DNA from: Arthrobacter sp. AQ5-06
GTDB taxonomy: Bacteria; Actinomycetota; Actinomycetes; Actinomycetales; Micrococcaceae
DNA length: 64,000 nucleotides
Reading direction: 5' to 3'
Assembly: GCF_003287955.1 (NCBI RefSeq)
Contig: NZ_QMKP01000004.1
Location: forward strand, 124,001-188,000
Shown here: positions 42,691-50,877 of the stretch, piece after piece
Position numbering within the stretch: position 1 is the stretch's first letter
Layout of the letters: each line of letters opens with the position of its first letter
Notes under the pieces: model-generated
What the model saw: the letters and a program-made list of their open reading frames with translations, nothing else
Databases searched by the model: none
Told to the model about the DNA's origin: nothing
Position numbers and translations under genes: made by a program

Positions 42691-43299
42691 TTATGTAATT
42701 GCCTGGGCATGTACGCCGGCGATGAGCAGTTCGAGGCCGAACACGAAGGCCGCTTCGGCCCGCTCCTCCACGGAGCCGGAATTTGCGACCGCGCGATGCA
42801 GCGCAGGGAATTGACCCTCGGGCGGGGACCAGACGACATCCGGGGCGGTCAGGTCAAGGGCCGCACCCAGGGCAAGGTAGTCAATCGTGGCAATCGCCGG
42901 GCCGATCTGGCCCTGGTCAAGGCCGGCACTCTCGAGCGTGACGGCAATTTCCTCGTAGAAGCCCACGACGCCGAGGTCCTGCACCGTTTGCGTGATCAGC
43001 AGGGGTACGAGCCGAGGGTGGGCGGCGAATCGGTCACGGTAGGCGCGCACGAGTGCGCGCAGGGCGTCCGCCCAAGAGAGATTTTCAATCCGTGGCGGAA
43101 CCTGGACGGCGAAAAGCCGGCCCCGCATCAGCTCAATGATGTGCTCACGGTTGTCGATGTGGTTATACAGGGCGGACTGGCTGACGCCGAGCCGGCGCGC
43201 CATCTTGGGGAAGCTGAAGTCCCCCGCCTCATCTACAAGCGTCATCGCCGCGGTGACGATTGCATCGACGGACAACAGCGGTGATTGGGGACGAGGCAT
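42691..43299 (-). CDS. TetR-family repressor of the MFS operon
   Basis: The regulator has 202 residues. The helix-turn-helix runs FSFPKMARRLGVSQSALYNH followed by IDNREHIIELM. ATG 43299 is supported by CCAAGGAG; an upstream in-frame start at 43443 gives an unconvincing extension. The C-terminal domain is typical of ligand-binding TetR proteins. It is encoded upstream of the MFS gene on the same strand, and two operators sit between them, so the protein likely represses the MFS operon and possibly senses its substrate. Confidence 0.88.
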   Translation of the reverse strand: MPRPQSPLLSVDAIVTAAMTLVDEAGDFSFPKMARRLGVSQSALYNHIDNREHIIELMRGRLFAVQVPPRIENLSWADALRALVRAYRDRFAAHPRLVPLLITQTVQDLGVVGFYEEIAVTLESAGLDQGQIGPAIATIDYLALGAALDLTAPDVVWSPPEGQFPALHRAVANSGSVEERAEAAFVFGLELLIAGVHAQAIT

Positions 43300-43706
43300 C
43301 AGAGACTCCTTGGGTAGCGCAACTCCGTTGAATCTACTCAATAAGTCTCGAATGCATCTGCTACGACTGGTCGAGACATCCAACAACCGATGTGGTCCGC
43401 ATCCATCGGCGTTGGACTCTGACCCCTCGAGGGCCGCCCCCAACTGTAGTGGTCAGGTTGATCGGATTCCTCCAGACGCGGCTAGAACCAGGGAAGGAAT
43501 CCCTAACGGGTTTAGTGAACCAGGACTTTGCATTCGGATTCCGTGTGCTCCCGACGACGTTCCTCGGCATGAAAGCGGCCACGACGATTCACAATTCGCG
43601 TGTTTCCCCCGCTGCTCTGCGTCATACGGCGCGGAGCAGCTACGGTGCCAGCGCCAGTCGAGCGGTTGCTGGTGGTGCTGATGGCCGTTGGCCCACAAAC
43701 AATCCG
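43300..43706. other. Stretch with no recognisable gene
   Basis: About 400 bases between the TetR start and the amino-sugar remnants. Both strands have short open frames, but I see no family motif or good ribosome-binding site. Given the neighbouring remnants, it may be further decayed coding DNA. Confidence 0.4.
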
Positions 43707-43826
43707 CCGATTAAGGAAGGGGCCTTCCAAATGACTGCCCAGGATTGTCTCATCCCTGGCAGACAGATCTGCGACGGCTTGCAAGCCGAGAGCGCGCCAG
43801 GAGCCGCCCGACCCTGTGGCAGCGAT
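43707..43826 (-). pseudogene. nagA-like fragment (HLEGPF motif)
   Basis: A minus-strand stretch reads LQAVADLSARDETILGSHLE followed by GPFLN. The motif HLEGPFL is the signature of N-acetylglucosamine-6-phosphate deacetylase (NagA). Only about 40 residues are recognisable. It lies directly downstream of the nagB remnant, in the order found in amino-sugar operons. It is too short to be functional. Confidence 0.55.
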
Positions 43827-43880
43827 TCGGCCGCCGTCGAAGTGACCATTACCCATCTACCGAACGTCATCTCCGGACTC

Positions 43881-44494
43881 TCAGAGCCGTTGCCATGCCG
43901 GTTTGTTCTCGTAGGTGTACCGGTAGTAGGCGGCCAAGGCCAGTTGCGACGCAGCCGCCTCATCGAGAATGACCACGATATTCGGGTGCAGTTGCAGGAT
44001 GGAACCGGGGCACATGGCCGATATAGGCCCCTCCGCCAGCCAGGCGATGGTTTCGGGTTTCTGCTCTCCGGTGGCCATGAGGACAATGCGTCGGGCTTCC
44101 ATGATGGTGCCGAGCCTTGGGTGATGACATGGTGAGGGACATCCGTCGGATCGCCAAAGAAGCGCGCATTGTCCCGCCGGGTCTTGGGAAGGAGAGTTTT
44201 CACCCGCGTCCGCGACCCTAAAGACGATCCTGGTTCATTGAAACCAATATGGCCGTTCGATCCGACGCCGAGGACTTGGACGTCGATGCCGCCGGCGTCG
44301 GTGATCGCTCTCTCAAAGTCCGCAGCCTCAACCTCCAGATCGAGGGCGTTCCCGTTGGGTCCGAGCACTCTCCCTGGATCGATATCCACACGCGTGGTGA
44401 ATTCCTTGTAGACCACCTCGCTGTAGGTTTCGGGGTGCCCTGCTGGCAGGCCGATGTATTCATCCAGGCCGAAGGCGCGCACCTCACGAAACTG
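43881..44494 (-). pseudogene. Glucosamine-6-phosphate deaminase (nagB) remnant
   Basis: The middle section reads FREVRAFGLDEYIGLPAGHP, then VQVLGVGSNGHIGFNEPGSS, the catalytic core of NagB. A missing base near 44127 (in CAAGGCTCGGC) breaks the frame; the last part resumes as GTIMEARRIVLMATGEQKPE and runs to the stop at 43881. The first ~55 residues of a normal NagB are absent and replaced by the end of a ROK kinase. The intact enzyme converts glucosamine-6-phosphate to fructose-6-phosphate and ammonia. Confidence 0.85.
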
Positions 44495-44700
44495 TCCAGG
44501 AGCTCCCGGGCGTTGAGCCCTGAGCCGACCAGTCCAGCATTCTGACCCAGTTCCGCCGGAACGATCCGTGGCCGCGGCTGGAACGTCAGCAGCTGATCCA
44601 CACGGGCGATAACCGGGGCAAAGAGTGCTTCCCGCGCCTCCGCCAGGCCGCCGCCAAGCACCACGGTCTCCGTACCCAGGATGGCCACGGTGTTCTTCGG
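44495..44700 (-). pseudogene. ROK-family sugar kinase, C-terminal fragment
   Basis: The stretch NTVAILGTETVVLGGGLAEA, then LTFQPRPRIVPAELGQNAGL and VGSGLNARELLD, is the C-terminal end of a ROK sugar kinase (glucokinase or N-acetylmannosamine kinase type). The ATP-binding and zinc regions are missing. It runs into the nagB fragment, so a deletion appears to have joined two neighbours of an amino-sugar operon. Confidence 0.75.
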
Positions 44701-44756
44701 CGCCGGCAGCACCCTCGGTGGCGGCGGCACTCTCGGTGGCGGCGGCAGCGCGGGGC

Positions 44757-44965
44757 GGGCGTGCCTCTGGGCGTACAGCCGCGCCACCCAGACCTTCACG
44801 CAGGTCACCCTCTCGGAGATGTTGGCGGATCCCAGCATCCGGGAACTGGCCATCCTGGGAGACAAGCTCGTGGTCAGTTCCGCCGCGTCGACCCAACAAT
44901 CCAAGGTGGCCCTCCTGAGCCTGGACAACCTCGCCTCCTATTCCGTGGCGGGAAATGCCGGATAG
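44757..44965 (+). pseudogene. Plus-strand gene fragment next to the sugar-kinase remnant
   Basis: The frame reads LWAYSRATQTFTQVTLSEML, then RELAILGDKLVVSSAASTQQ, ending LLSLDNLASYSVAGNAG. It resembles the repeated strands of a beta-propeller or surface protein, but I cannot name the family. It lacks a credible start, with a Gly-rich stretch upstream, and is on the opposite strand to the ROK fragment. It is probably the tail of a gene cut by rearrangement. Confidence 0.45.
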
Positions 44966-45028
44966 GCCACGGAGGGAGGGCCCGAATTGGGCTGGGCGTA
45001 GGGTGGAAGTTGACGGAAGGAGCACTTC

Positions 45029-45808
45029 ATGAAGAAAATCCTCATGGTACTGACCAGCGTTTCCGAGATCGGCGATACCGGAGAGAAGACCGGGTACAAC
45101 GTGGCCGAGGCTGCACATCCCTGGAAGGTCTTCAAGGATTCAGGGCATTTCGTCGACTTCGCGTCCATCCAGGGCGGCCAGCCCCCGCGTGACGAGGTGG
45201 ACTCAAAAGATCCCATACAGGTCGCCTTCACGGAGGACGAGACCACGCGCGCCGGTCTCTACAACACTGCCCGGGTCGACGTCGTTGATCCCGACCAGTA
45301 CGACGCCGTCTTCCTCGTGGGAGGCCACGGCACCATGTGGGACTTCCCGGACAGCGAAGGCTTGCAGAACCTCGTAGCCAGCGTCTACAACGACGGCGGC
45401 GTTGTGGGCGCTGTCTGTCACGGGCCGGCCGGACTGCTGAACGTCGAGTTGGCCAACGGCTTTCGGCTGGTCGAGGGCAGGAAGGTCGCTGCCTTCACCA
45501 ACGACGAGGAGGTTGCCGCAGGGAAGGACAAGGTCATCCCGTTCTTTTTGGCAGACCGGCTTGAGGAACAGGGTGCCACCCACGTCTCCGCTGGTGTCTT
45601 TGAGGAAAAGATCGTGGTCGACGACCGGCTGGTGACCGGCCAGAACCCAGCGTCAGCGGCCGGCGTGGCCAAGGAGATGGAGAAGCTCCTGGCAGAGGTC
45701 ATCCACCAGGAAAAAGCCGAGGAGCAGCACGAGGCTGAGGCTCTGCGCGCCGAGAAGGATGCCGAGAAGAACGCCAAGAAGGCTGCTGCGGCAGGCACCG
45801 AGCACTAA
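45029..45808 (+). CDS. DJ-1/PfpI-family protein (glyoxalase III/protease-like) with charged tail
   Basis: This 259-residue protein has a class I glutamine-amidotransferase-like fold. The nucleophile Cys lies in GAVCHGPAGLLNVELA, and the GHGTMWDF segment supplies the upstream acid region. Relatives are glyoxalases, chaperones or stress proteins. The last ~40 residues are a charged Glu/Lys/Ala stretch (HEAEALRAEKDAEKNAKKAA) likely to form a helix or coiled coil. A GGAAGGAG site precedes the ATG. Confidence 0.9.
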   Translation: MKKILMVLTSVSEIGDTGEKTGYNVAEAAHPWKVFKDSGHFVDFASIQGGQPPRDEVDSKDPIQVAFTEDETTRAGLYNTARVDVVDPDQYDAVFLVGGHGTMWDFPDSEGLQNLVASVYNDGGVVGAVCHGPAGLLNVELANGFRLVEGRKVAAFTNDEEVAAGKDKVIPFFLADRLEEQGATHVSAGVFEEKIVVDDRLVTGQNPASAAGVAKEMEKLLAEVIHQEKAEEQHEAEALRAEKDAEKNAKKAAAAGTEH

Positions 45809-45827
45809 CGCCCGCAGCGCACTGAAA

Positions 45828-45861
45828 CTGGAGGCCGCCCCGCCGACGGCGCGGCCTCCAG
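45828..45861 (+). terminator. 11-bp hairpin after the DJ-1 family gene
   Basis: CTGGAGGCCGC (45828-45838) pairs with GCGGCCTCCAG (45851-45861) across a 12-base loop, 20 bases after the stop. GC-rich, without a T run; a plausible terminator. Confidence 0.5.
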
Positions 45862-45974
45862 TCGGCGTACGTGCGCCGGCAACCACACTGTCCAACGCAT
45901 CGCCGACCTGCTTCCGGTTCCGCGCTCCCACGATCTACGGCCATCTCAACAAATCAAGGGGCCAAGTTTGGGGC

Positions 45975-46018
45975 AAAACAAAACCCCCACTTCCCTTTGT
46001 TTATAAGGAAAGTGGGGG
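45975..46018 (-). terminator. Intrinsic terminator of tRNA-Ser
   Basis: On the minus strand CCCCCACTTTCC pairs with GGGAAGTGGGGG (12 pairs with one G-T) and is followed by TTTTGTTTT. It lies about ten bases beyond the tRNA end, exactly where the tRNA transcript should stop. Confidence 0.9.
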
Positions 46019-46028
46019 CCTTGCCAAC

Positions 46029-46118
46029 TGGCGGTGACGGTGGGATTTGAACCCACGTTGGCTTTGACACCAAACAACATTTCGAGTGTTGCACCTTCGG
46101 CCGCTCGGACACGTCACC
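46029..46118 (-). tRNA. tRNA-Ser (anticodon CGA)
   Basis: On the minus strand the RNA starts GGTGACGTGTCCGAGCGGCC and ends CGTCACCG followed by an encoded CCA. The acceptor arms GGTGACG/CGTCACC pair perfectly. The anticodon loop CTCGAAA in a CAACA/TGTTG stem gives anticodon CGA (46082-46084), reading UCG serine codons. The long variable arm (TTTGGTGTCAAAGCCAA) and GTTCAAATC T-loop confirm a class II tRNA-Ser. Confidence 0.96.
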
Positions 46119-46355
46119 AACCTGAATAGGTTACCGGAGCATACCGCCCATCCACAAAACGGCAGGCGTTCAGCCCCCGGATGGTGCGAAGGGACACTTA
46201 AGCCCCCTCCAGCGCCCGAGGGACACATGAGGCTCTCAACTGCAGTGACGCGGCGGGCGGTTCGGATGGCAACCTTGAGGTGCGGATGATCAGGGTTATG
46301 CACATAGCCATTCAGCCTCGCCGTTATTGTCACACCCTCCGGGGATGATTTGAGT
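46119..46355. other. Intergenic region without a recognised gene
   Basis: About 230 bases between tRNA-Ser and the HNH gene. I see neither an integrase att repeat nor a direct copy of the tRNA end. It should contain the tRNA promoter and the HNH gene promoter, but no clear -35/-10 pair stands out. Confidence 0.5.
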
Positions 46356-48026
46356 ATGGATAGCAGAGCAGCTGTAGAGACGGCGGAGGCCCTTGCGGCG
46401 TCCTTCGCTGAGCTGGCCTTTGTCATTCGTGGCGCTGCCGATTCCTCAGGTTCCGGTGGTGTTGATCCGTTGCGTCGGAGGGCCGAGATTGCCTTGCAGG
46501 CTCTGGCTGGAGTCGCCCGCGCGGAGGCGAAGATGGCGGCCCTGAAGGTTCACGCGGCCGCCGTGTACGCCGACGCCGCCGAGGCCCTGGAGGGTCCTGC
46601 TGAGTCGCCGCAGGACCACACCGGACAAGAGATGGCCGTGATCGCTGAGGTCGCCTGCGTCCTGACGGTCAGCGAACGCACCGCGGGGGCGCTGCTGGCC
46701 GAGGCGCACGCGCTGACCACCGCCCTGCCGTTGACCCTGTCGGCGTTGCAGGCCGGGACGATTTCGTGGCAGCATGCCCGGATCATGGTCGACGAAACCG
46801 TGAACCTAGACCCTGCCGGCGCCCAAGCCCTCGAGGCGCACTTCCTGGACCCCGACGCACCAAACCCTGCGAGGGGTTGCCCGGCGGGAGAGCTCATCCC
46901 TGGGCGGTTCCGGCACAAGGCCCGGACGTGGCGGGAACGGCATCACCCGGTAAGCATCGAAAAGCGCCACGTATGTGGTGTCCAAAATCGGCGATTGGAG
47001 TATGCGCCGGAGCGTGACGGTATGGCCTGGCTCTCCGCCTACCTGCCTGCCGATCAGGCCGCGGGGATCTGGGACCGCACCACCACCGCAGCCCGCGCCC
47101 TTCAAGGGCCTCATGAGGACCGGAACCTCAGCCAACTCCGCGCCGACACCGTCGCCGACTGGCTCATTGGCACCAACACCGCTGGCAGTAATGACCTAAC
47201 CCGCGGTGAGCCCGGGGAAATAGGTGACGGGACCCCGTCGCCGCGGGCGCAGGTCCTGATCACGGTCCCGGTGTTCTCGCTGCTGGGCCTCACGGATGAA
47301 GCAGCCACCCTCGACGGATACGGGCCGATCCCGCCATCCATGGCCCGCCAACTCATCGCCGACGGCGCCGAATCATTCCACCGCGTCCTGATCGATCCCT
47401 GTGACGGCGCACCGCTGGAGATCGGGCGGACCAGCTACCGCGTCACGAAAGCCCAACGCCAATGGCTACGGCTACGGGACGGAAAGTGTCCATTCCCGGG
47501 CTGCAGCAACCAGTCCTTGGACAACGAGGCGGACCACCTCCTCGCCTGGGCACGCGGCGGCAGCACCGGCATCTCAAATCTCGGCCAGCCATGCCCCAAG
47601 CACCACAGGCTGAAATGCGCCAGCGGCTGGACACCCAAAGCAGCCAGCAAGAACGAACCACCCGGCTGGATATCACCGTCCGGGCGCCACTACCAAAGCG
47701 AACACCCCGACTGGGAACCACCCGTGTGGCCAAAACCCTGGCCGCAACAACAGCCGGGCCAAAGGTCAGAGCTGGCGCTCCATGCTGCTCCGCGCGGACT
47801 CATAGATCCAGGTGCACCCGAATGCGAAAGTCCCGTTGGCGCCCTTGAGCACGATCCCATTCCAGAGCTGTACCGTGCCAACTCTCACCGTGCCGACCCC
47901 AATGAGCCCGCCGATGAACTGCCCGACGATGCGTTGCTCCCGGATAACATACTGCCGGACGGACCGAAGCTCGAAGACCCCTACCCGAACTGGGACTTCT
48001 CCCGCGCTGCCCACAGCACTGTCTGA
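46356..48026 (+). CDS. DUF222/HNH endonuclease-domain protein
   Basis: This 556-residue protein is of a kind very abundant in actinobacteria. The N-terminal ~300 residues are DUF222 (ARAEAKMAALKVHAAAVYAD, then VSERTAGALLAEAH). The C-terminal part is an HNH nuclease: LRDGKCPFPGCSNQ, EADHLLAWARGGSTGISNL and CPKHHRLKCA. The ATG at 46356 is chosen over a TTG six bases upstream. Its role is unknown, possibly a homing-like or mobile-element endonuclease. It follows a tRNA gene. Confidence 0.9.
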   Translation: MDSRAAVETAEALAASFAELAFVIRGAADSSGSGGVDPLRRRAEIALQALAGVARAEAKMAALKVHAAAVYADAAEALEGPAESPQDHTGQEMAVIAEVACVLTVSERTAGALLAEAHALTTALPLTLSALQAGTISWQHARIMVDETVNLDPAGAQALEAHFLDPDAPNPARGCPAGELIPGRFRHKARTWRERHHPVSIEKRHVCGVQNRRLEYAPERDGMAWLSAYLPADQAAGIWDRTTTAARALQGPHEDRNLSQLRADTVADWLIGTNTAGSNDLTRGEPGEIGDGTPSPRAQVLITVPVFSLLGLTDEAATLDGYGPIPPSMARQLIADGAESFHRVLIDPCDGAPLEIGRTSYRVTKAQRQWLRLRDGKCPFPGCSNQSLDNEADHLLAWARGGSTGISNLGQPCPKHHRLKCASGWTPKAASKNEPPGWISPSGRHYQSEHPDWEPPVWPKPWPQQQPGQRSELALHAAPRGLIDPGAPECESPVGALEHDPIPELYRANSHRADPNEPADELPDDALLPDNILPDGPKLEDPYPNWDFSRAAHSTV

Positions 48027-48206
48027 CCGCCAACGCCTAAAGGACCGCAGCGTTCGGGCTCTGGCAAGGCTAAGACGGGCAGAACGGGGCTCCTACCAGC
48101 AACAGCGCCAACGGACAGTTATGGCCCCGATTACAAGGGCTCCAAGTGTCCGTTAGTGCCGGGTGGGTGTCGCGGAGAGCCCCCGCCGACTAGATTCGTA
48201 AGCAAG

Positions 48207-49268
48207 ATGACTAATTCAGGCAAAGAGGCACAGGCGACCGCGTACTGGACTACGGGCCCGGAGCATGGCGAGCTCCGGAACGAGGCACTGCCAGCGCCCG
48301 GGCCCGGCGAAGCTTTGGTCCGCACGCTGTATTCAGGCATCAGCAAGGGCACGGAAATTGTGGTCCACACCGGCTCCGTCCCGCCCCGCGTGGCTGAGGA
48401 GATGCGCGCGCCGCACCAGGAGGGCACCTTCCCCTCGCCCGTGAAGTTCGGTTATCTCTCGGTGGGCATCGTGGAGGAGGGGCAAGACGGATGGGAGGGC
48501 CAGAAGGTCTTCTGCCTCAATCCACATCAGGACCGCTACGTCATTTCCACTGACGCCCTCACCAGGATTCCCGACGGCGTCCCGGCTCGCCGCGCCGTCC
48601 TCACTGGCACCGTGGAAACCGCCGTCAATGCCCTCTGGGAGGCCGGACCGAGGCTGGGGGACCGGATCGCCGTGGTCGGTGCCGGTCTGGTGGGCGGCAT
48701 GGTGGCCACGCTCCTGCGCACGTTCCCGCTGGCCCGCCTCCAGCTCGTCGACGTGGACCCGGAACGTAAGCACTTGGCGGACCAGCTTGGCGTGGAGTTT
48801 GCCCACCCCGATGACGCCAAACCGGACTGCGACATCGTGTTCCACTGCTCCGCGTCCCAGGAAGGCCTCGAACGCAGCCTGCAGCTGGCCGGCGATGAGG
48901 GCGAGGTCATCGAGATGTCCTGGTACGCCAACCGCAAGGTCACGCTGCCGCTGGGTGAGGACTTTCACGCACGCCGGCTCTCCGTCCGGGCCAGTCAGGT
49001 GGGGGTGGTTGCCCGCGCACGGCGGCACCGCCGGACCACGGCCGAGCGCCTGGAATTGGCTGTTGAGCTCCTCAAGGACCCGGTCTTCGATGCCTTCCTC
49101 ACAGGAGCCTCTCCCTTCACGGACCTGCCGGCAGTAGTCCAGAACCTGGCCGACGGCACGCTCGAAGCCCTGTGCCATGTGATCGAATACCCCAACGCTG
49201 ACAGCCCAGGACGGTACAACCCCAGGCAGGACGGCCGTTCGGAAGCCGACCCCAAAGACAGGAAGTAG
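48207..49268 (+). CDS. MDR-family dehydrogenase, first gene of a pterin-like operon
   Basis: The 353-residue protein is a medium-chain dehydrogenase/reductase. It has LRTLYSGISKGTE-type opening (VRTLYSGISKGTEIVVHTGS) and the NAD(P) fold IAVVGAGLVGGMVATLLRTF. Such proteins resemble the BchC branch, which lacks the structural zinc lobe. The ATG at 48207 is preceded by a weak AGCAAG. Three bases after its stop starts a pterin-synthase-like gene, then a glycosyltransferase. Substrate is unknown; sugar or pterin oxidation is inference from the operon. Confidence 0.85.
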   Translation: MTNSGKEAQATAYWTTGPEHGELRNEALPAPGPGEALVRTLYSGISKGTEIVVHTGSVPPRVAEEMRAPHQEGTFPSPVKFGYLSVGIVEEGQDGWEGQKVFCLNPHQDRYVISTDALTRIPDGVPARRAVLTGTVETAVNALWEAGPRLGDRIAVVGAGLVGGMVATLLRTFPLARLQLVDVDPERKHLADQLGVEFAHPDDAKPDCDIVFHCSASQEGLERSLQLAGDEGEVIEMSWYANRKVTLPLGEDFHARRLSVRASQVGVVARARRHRRTTAERLELAVELLKDPVFDAFLTGASPFTDLPAVVQNLADGTLEALCHVIEYPNADSPGRYNPRQDGRSEADPKDRK

Positions 49269-49271
49269 CCA

Positions 49272-49667
49272 GTGTTCAGCCTGACCGTCCGACGCCACTT
49301 TATGATCGCCCACAGCCTCCCGCGGGAGGCATTTGGCCCGGCCCAGGCCCTCCATGGGGCGACGTTCGTGGCGGAGGTGACGTTCCGCCGTCGTGCGCTG
49401 AACCAAGACTCGATCGTCCTGGACATCGGGGCTGCAGGCGGCATCATCGAGAACGTGCTGTCGGGCCTTAACTACAAAAACTTGGACGAGCACCCGGAGT
49501 TCGAAGGCAAGCTCAGCACCACCGAGGCACTTGCCGAGTACATCGCCCACGCCGTCGCAGCCAAGCTCAAAGATGACGACGACGGCCGCGAGCTCGCGGG
49601 GATCGACGTCACCCTGCGCGAAAATCCGGACGCGTGGGCAACCTGCACCTTCGACCTGTCCGCCTGA
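49272..49667 (+). CDS. PTPS/QueD-like protein with altered active-site residues
   Basis: This 131-residue member of the 6-pyruvoyl/6-carboxytetrahydropterin synthase family starts from GTG 49272 with CAGGAAG upstream. The first zinc His is in FMIAHSL. The usual HGH pair is replaced by LHGATF, so a zinc ligand is missing, and the catalytic Cys that normally precedes it is absent. VLDIGAAGGIIENVL and LSTTEALAEYIAHAV keep the fold's order. The change suggests a new reaction or loss of catalysis. It sits between the dehydrogenase and glycosyltransferase genes. Confidence 0.85.
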   Translation: MFSLTVRRHFMIAHSLPREAFGPAQALHGATFVAEVTFRRRALNQDSIVLDIGAAGGIIENVLSGLNYKNLDEHPEFEGKLSTTEALAEYIAHAVAAKLKDDDDGRELAGIDVTLRENPDAWATCTFDLSA

Positions 49668-49671
49668 CCCC

Positions 49672-50874
49672 ATGCTGGTCAGGTTCCTGGTCCCCGCTAA
49701 CGTCCGCCACAACTCCGGCGGCAACGTCTACAACGCGCGGCTCATCCAAGGCCTGAGGACGTTGGGCGTTGCCGTGGAGACTCTGGCGGTAGACGGCTCC
49801 TGGCCAGAGGCCAGCGCTAGCGAACGACGGCGGCTGGGCGTCCTGCTGGGCGCCGGGGACCCCGGGGTGGACCAACTGCGGGTGGAAATTACCCCAGAAA
49901 CCGTCACCCTCGTGGATGGGCTGATTGCGTGCGGTGCCCCTGACGAACTGGAGTACGCCGCGGCCGCCGGACAACACATCTGGGTCCTGCAGCACATGCC
50001 GTCGCCCAGCCATCCCGATGGCGAAGGGCGGTCACTGCGGGCGGCCGCCGGAGTGATCTGCACCAGTTCGTCCGCAGCGGCCTCGGCGTCAGAAAAGCAC
50101 GGGCTCCCCGCCAGCCGGGTCGCCTTGCCCGGGACGGACCCTGCACCGGTGGCGTCAGGTACGGCCCCGCCCCACATCATTGCGGTGGCCGCGCTGCTGC
50201 CCAACAAGGACCAGCTGCTGACCGTGGCCGCGCTGGCCAGGCTCCAGGACCTGCCGTGGTCGGCATCGCTGGTAGGAACGGACGACGCCGACCCCGCCTA
50301 TGCGTCGCGGGTCCGGGCAGCCATTGCCTCCTATGGAATGGAGGGCAGGGTGCGCGTGACCGGCCAGCTCGTCGGGACCGCCCTGGCGGACGAATGGGAC
50401 CGGACGGACCTGAGCCTGCTTGTGTCCCGGGCCGAAGCCTTTGGGCTTGTGGTGACGGAATCGCTGGCCCGCGGGATTCCCGTCATCGTGCGGGAGGGGA
50501 CCGGTGCCGTGGACGCGTTGGGTTTGGCCGGCAGGCTCGCGGGAAGACTGGCCGGCAGACTGGACGGCAAGCCTGGTGGCGGGTCATACGCGGTGCCAGG
50601 CGCCGCCGTCGGACTCGCCGGACCTGAAGGTAACCTCCCGGACGTGCTCGCTGCCGTGATCCGGCAGTGGCTGGTGGACGGATCTCTCCGTGTCGGCTGG
50701 CGTGCGGCTGCGCTGGCTGCACGGGAACAGTTGCCCGGCTGGAACTCCACCGCTCGGAACGTCCTGGAGATCCTCGGTGTGCCAACCGAAGAAGCGCCCG
50801 CTGAAGAAATGCCAGCCGAAGAAGCGCCCGCTGAAGGGACGCCTACCGCCGCGGCGACTGCCGGTGGACAATAA
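49672..50874 (+). CDS. GT4-family glycosyltransferase, third gene of the pterin-like operon
   Basis: This glycosyltransferase of 400 residues has the GT-B fold (FLVPANVRHNSGGNVYNARL) and the C-terminal EAFGLVVTESLARGIPVIVR signature with both glutamates, as in GT4 retaining enzymes. ATG 49672 lies four bases after the preceding stop. Two low-complexity repeats are seen: LAGRLAGRLAGRLDGK in the C-terminal domain, and EEAPAEEMPAEEAPAEGTP at the end. Together with the preceding genes it suggests that a sugar is added to a pterin- or purine-derived product. Confidence 0.88.
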   Translation: MLVRFLVPANVRHNSGGNVYNARLIQGLRTLGVAVETLAVDGSWPEASASERRRLGVLLGAGDPGVDQLRVEITPETVTLVDGLIACGAPDELEYAAAAGQHIWVLQHMPSPSHPDGEGRSLRAAAGVICTSSSAAASASEKHGLPASRVALPGTDPAPVASGTAPPHIIAVAALLPNKDQLLTVAALARLQDLPWSASLVGTDDADPAYASRVRAAIASYGMEGRVRVTGQLVGTALADEWDRTDLSLLVSRAEAFGLVVTESLARGIPVIVREGTGAVDALGLAGRLAGRLAGRLDGKPGGGSYAVPGAAVGLAGPEGNLPDVLAAVIRQWLVDGSLRVGWRAAALAAREQLPGWNSTARNVLEILGVPTEEAPAEEMPAEEAPAEGTPTAAATAGGQ

Positions 50875-50877
50875 GCC

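Noticed and set aside
45981-46018. The CCCCCACTT/GGAAAGTGGGGG hairpin as a gene regulatory site
   Set aside because: It has a T run on the minus strand directly after the tRNA, so it is best read as the tRNA terminator.
46029-46118. tRNA-Ser as an integration site for a mobile element
   Set aside because: No integrase, no direct repeat of the tRNA 3' end and no change in gene type was found nearby.
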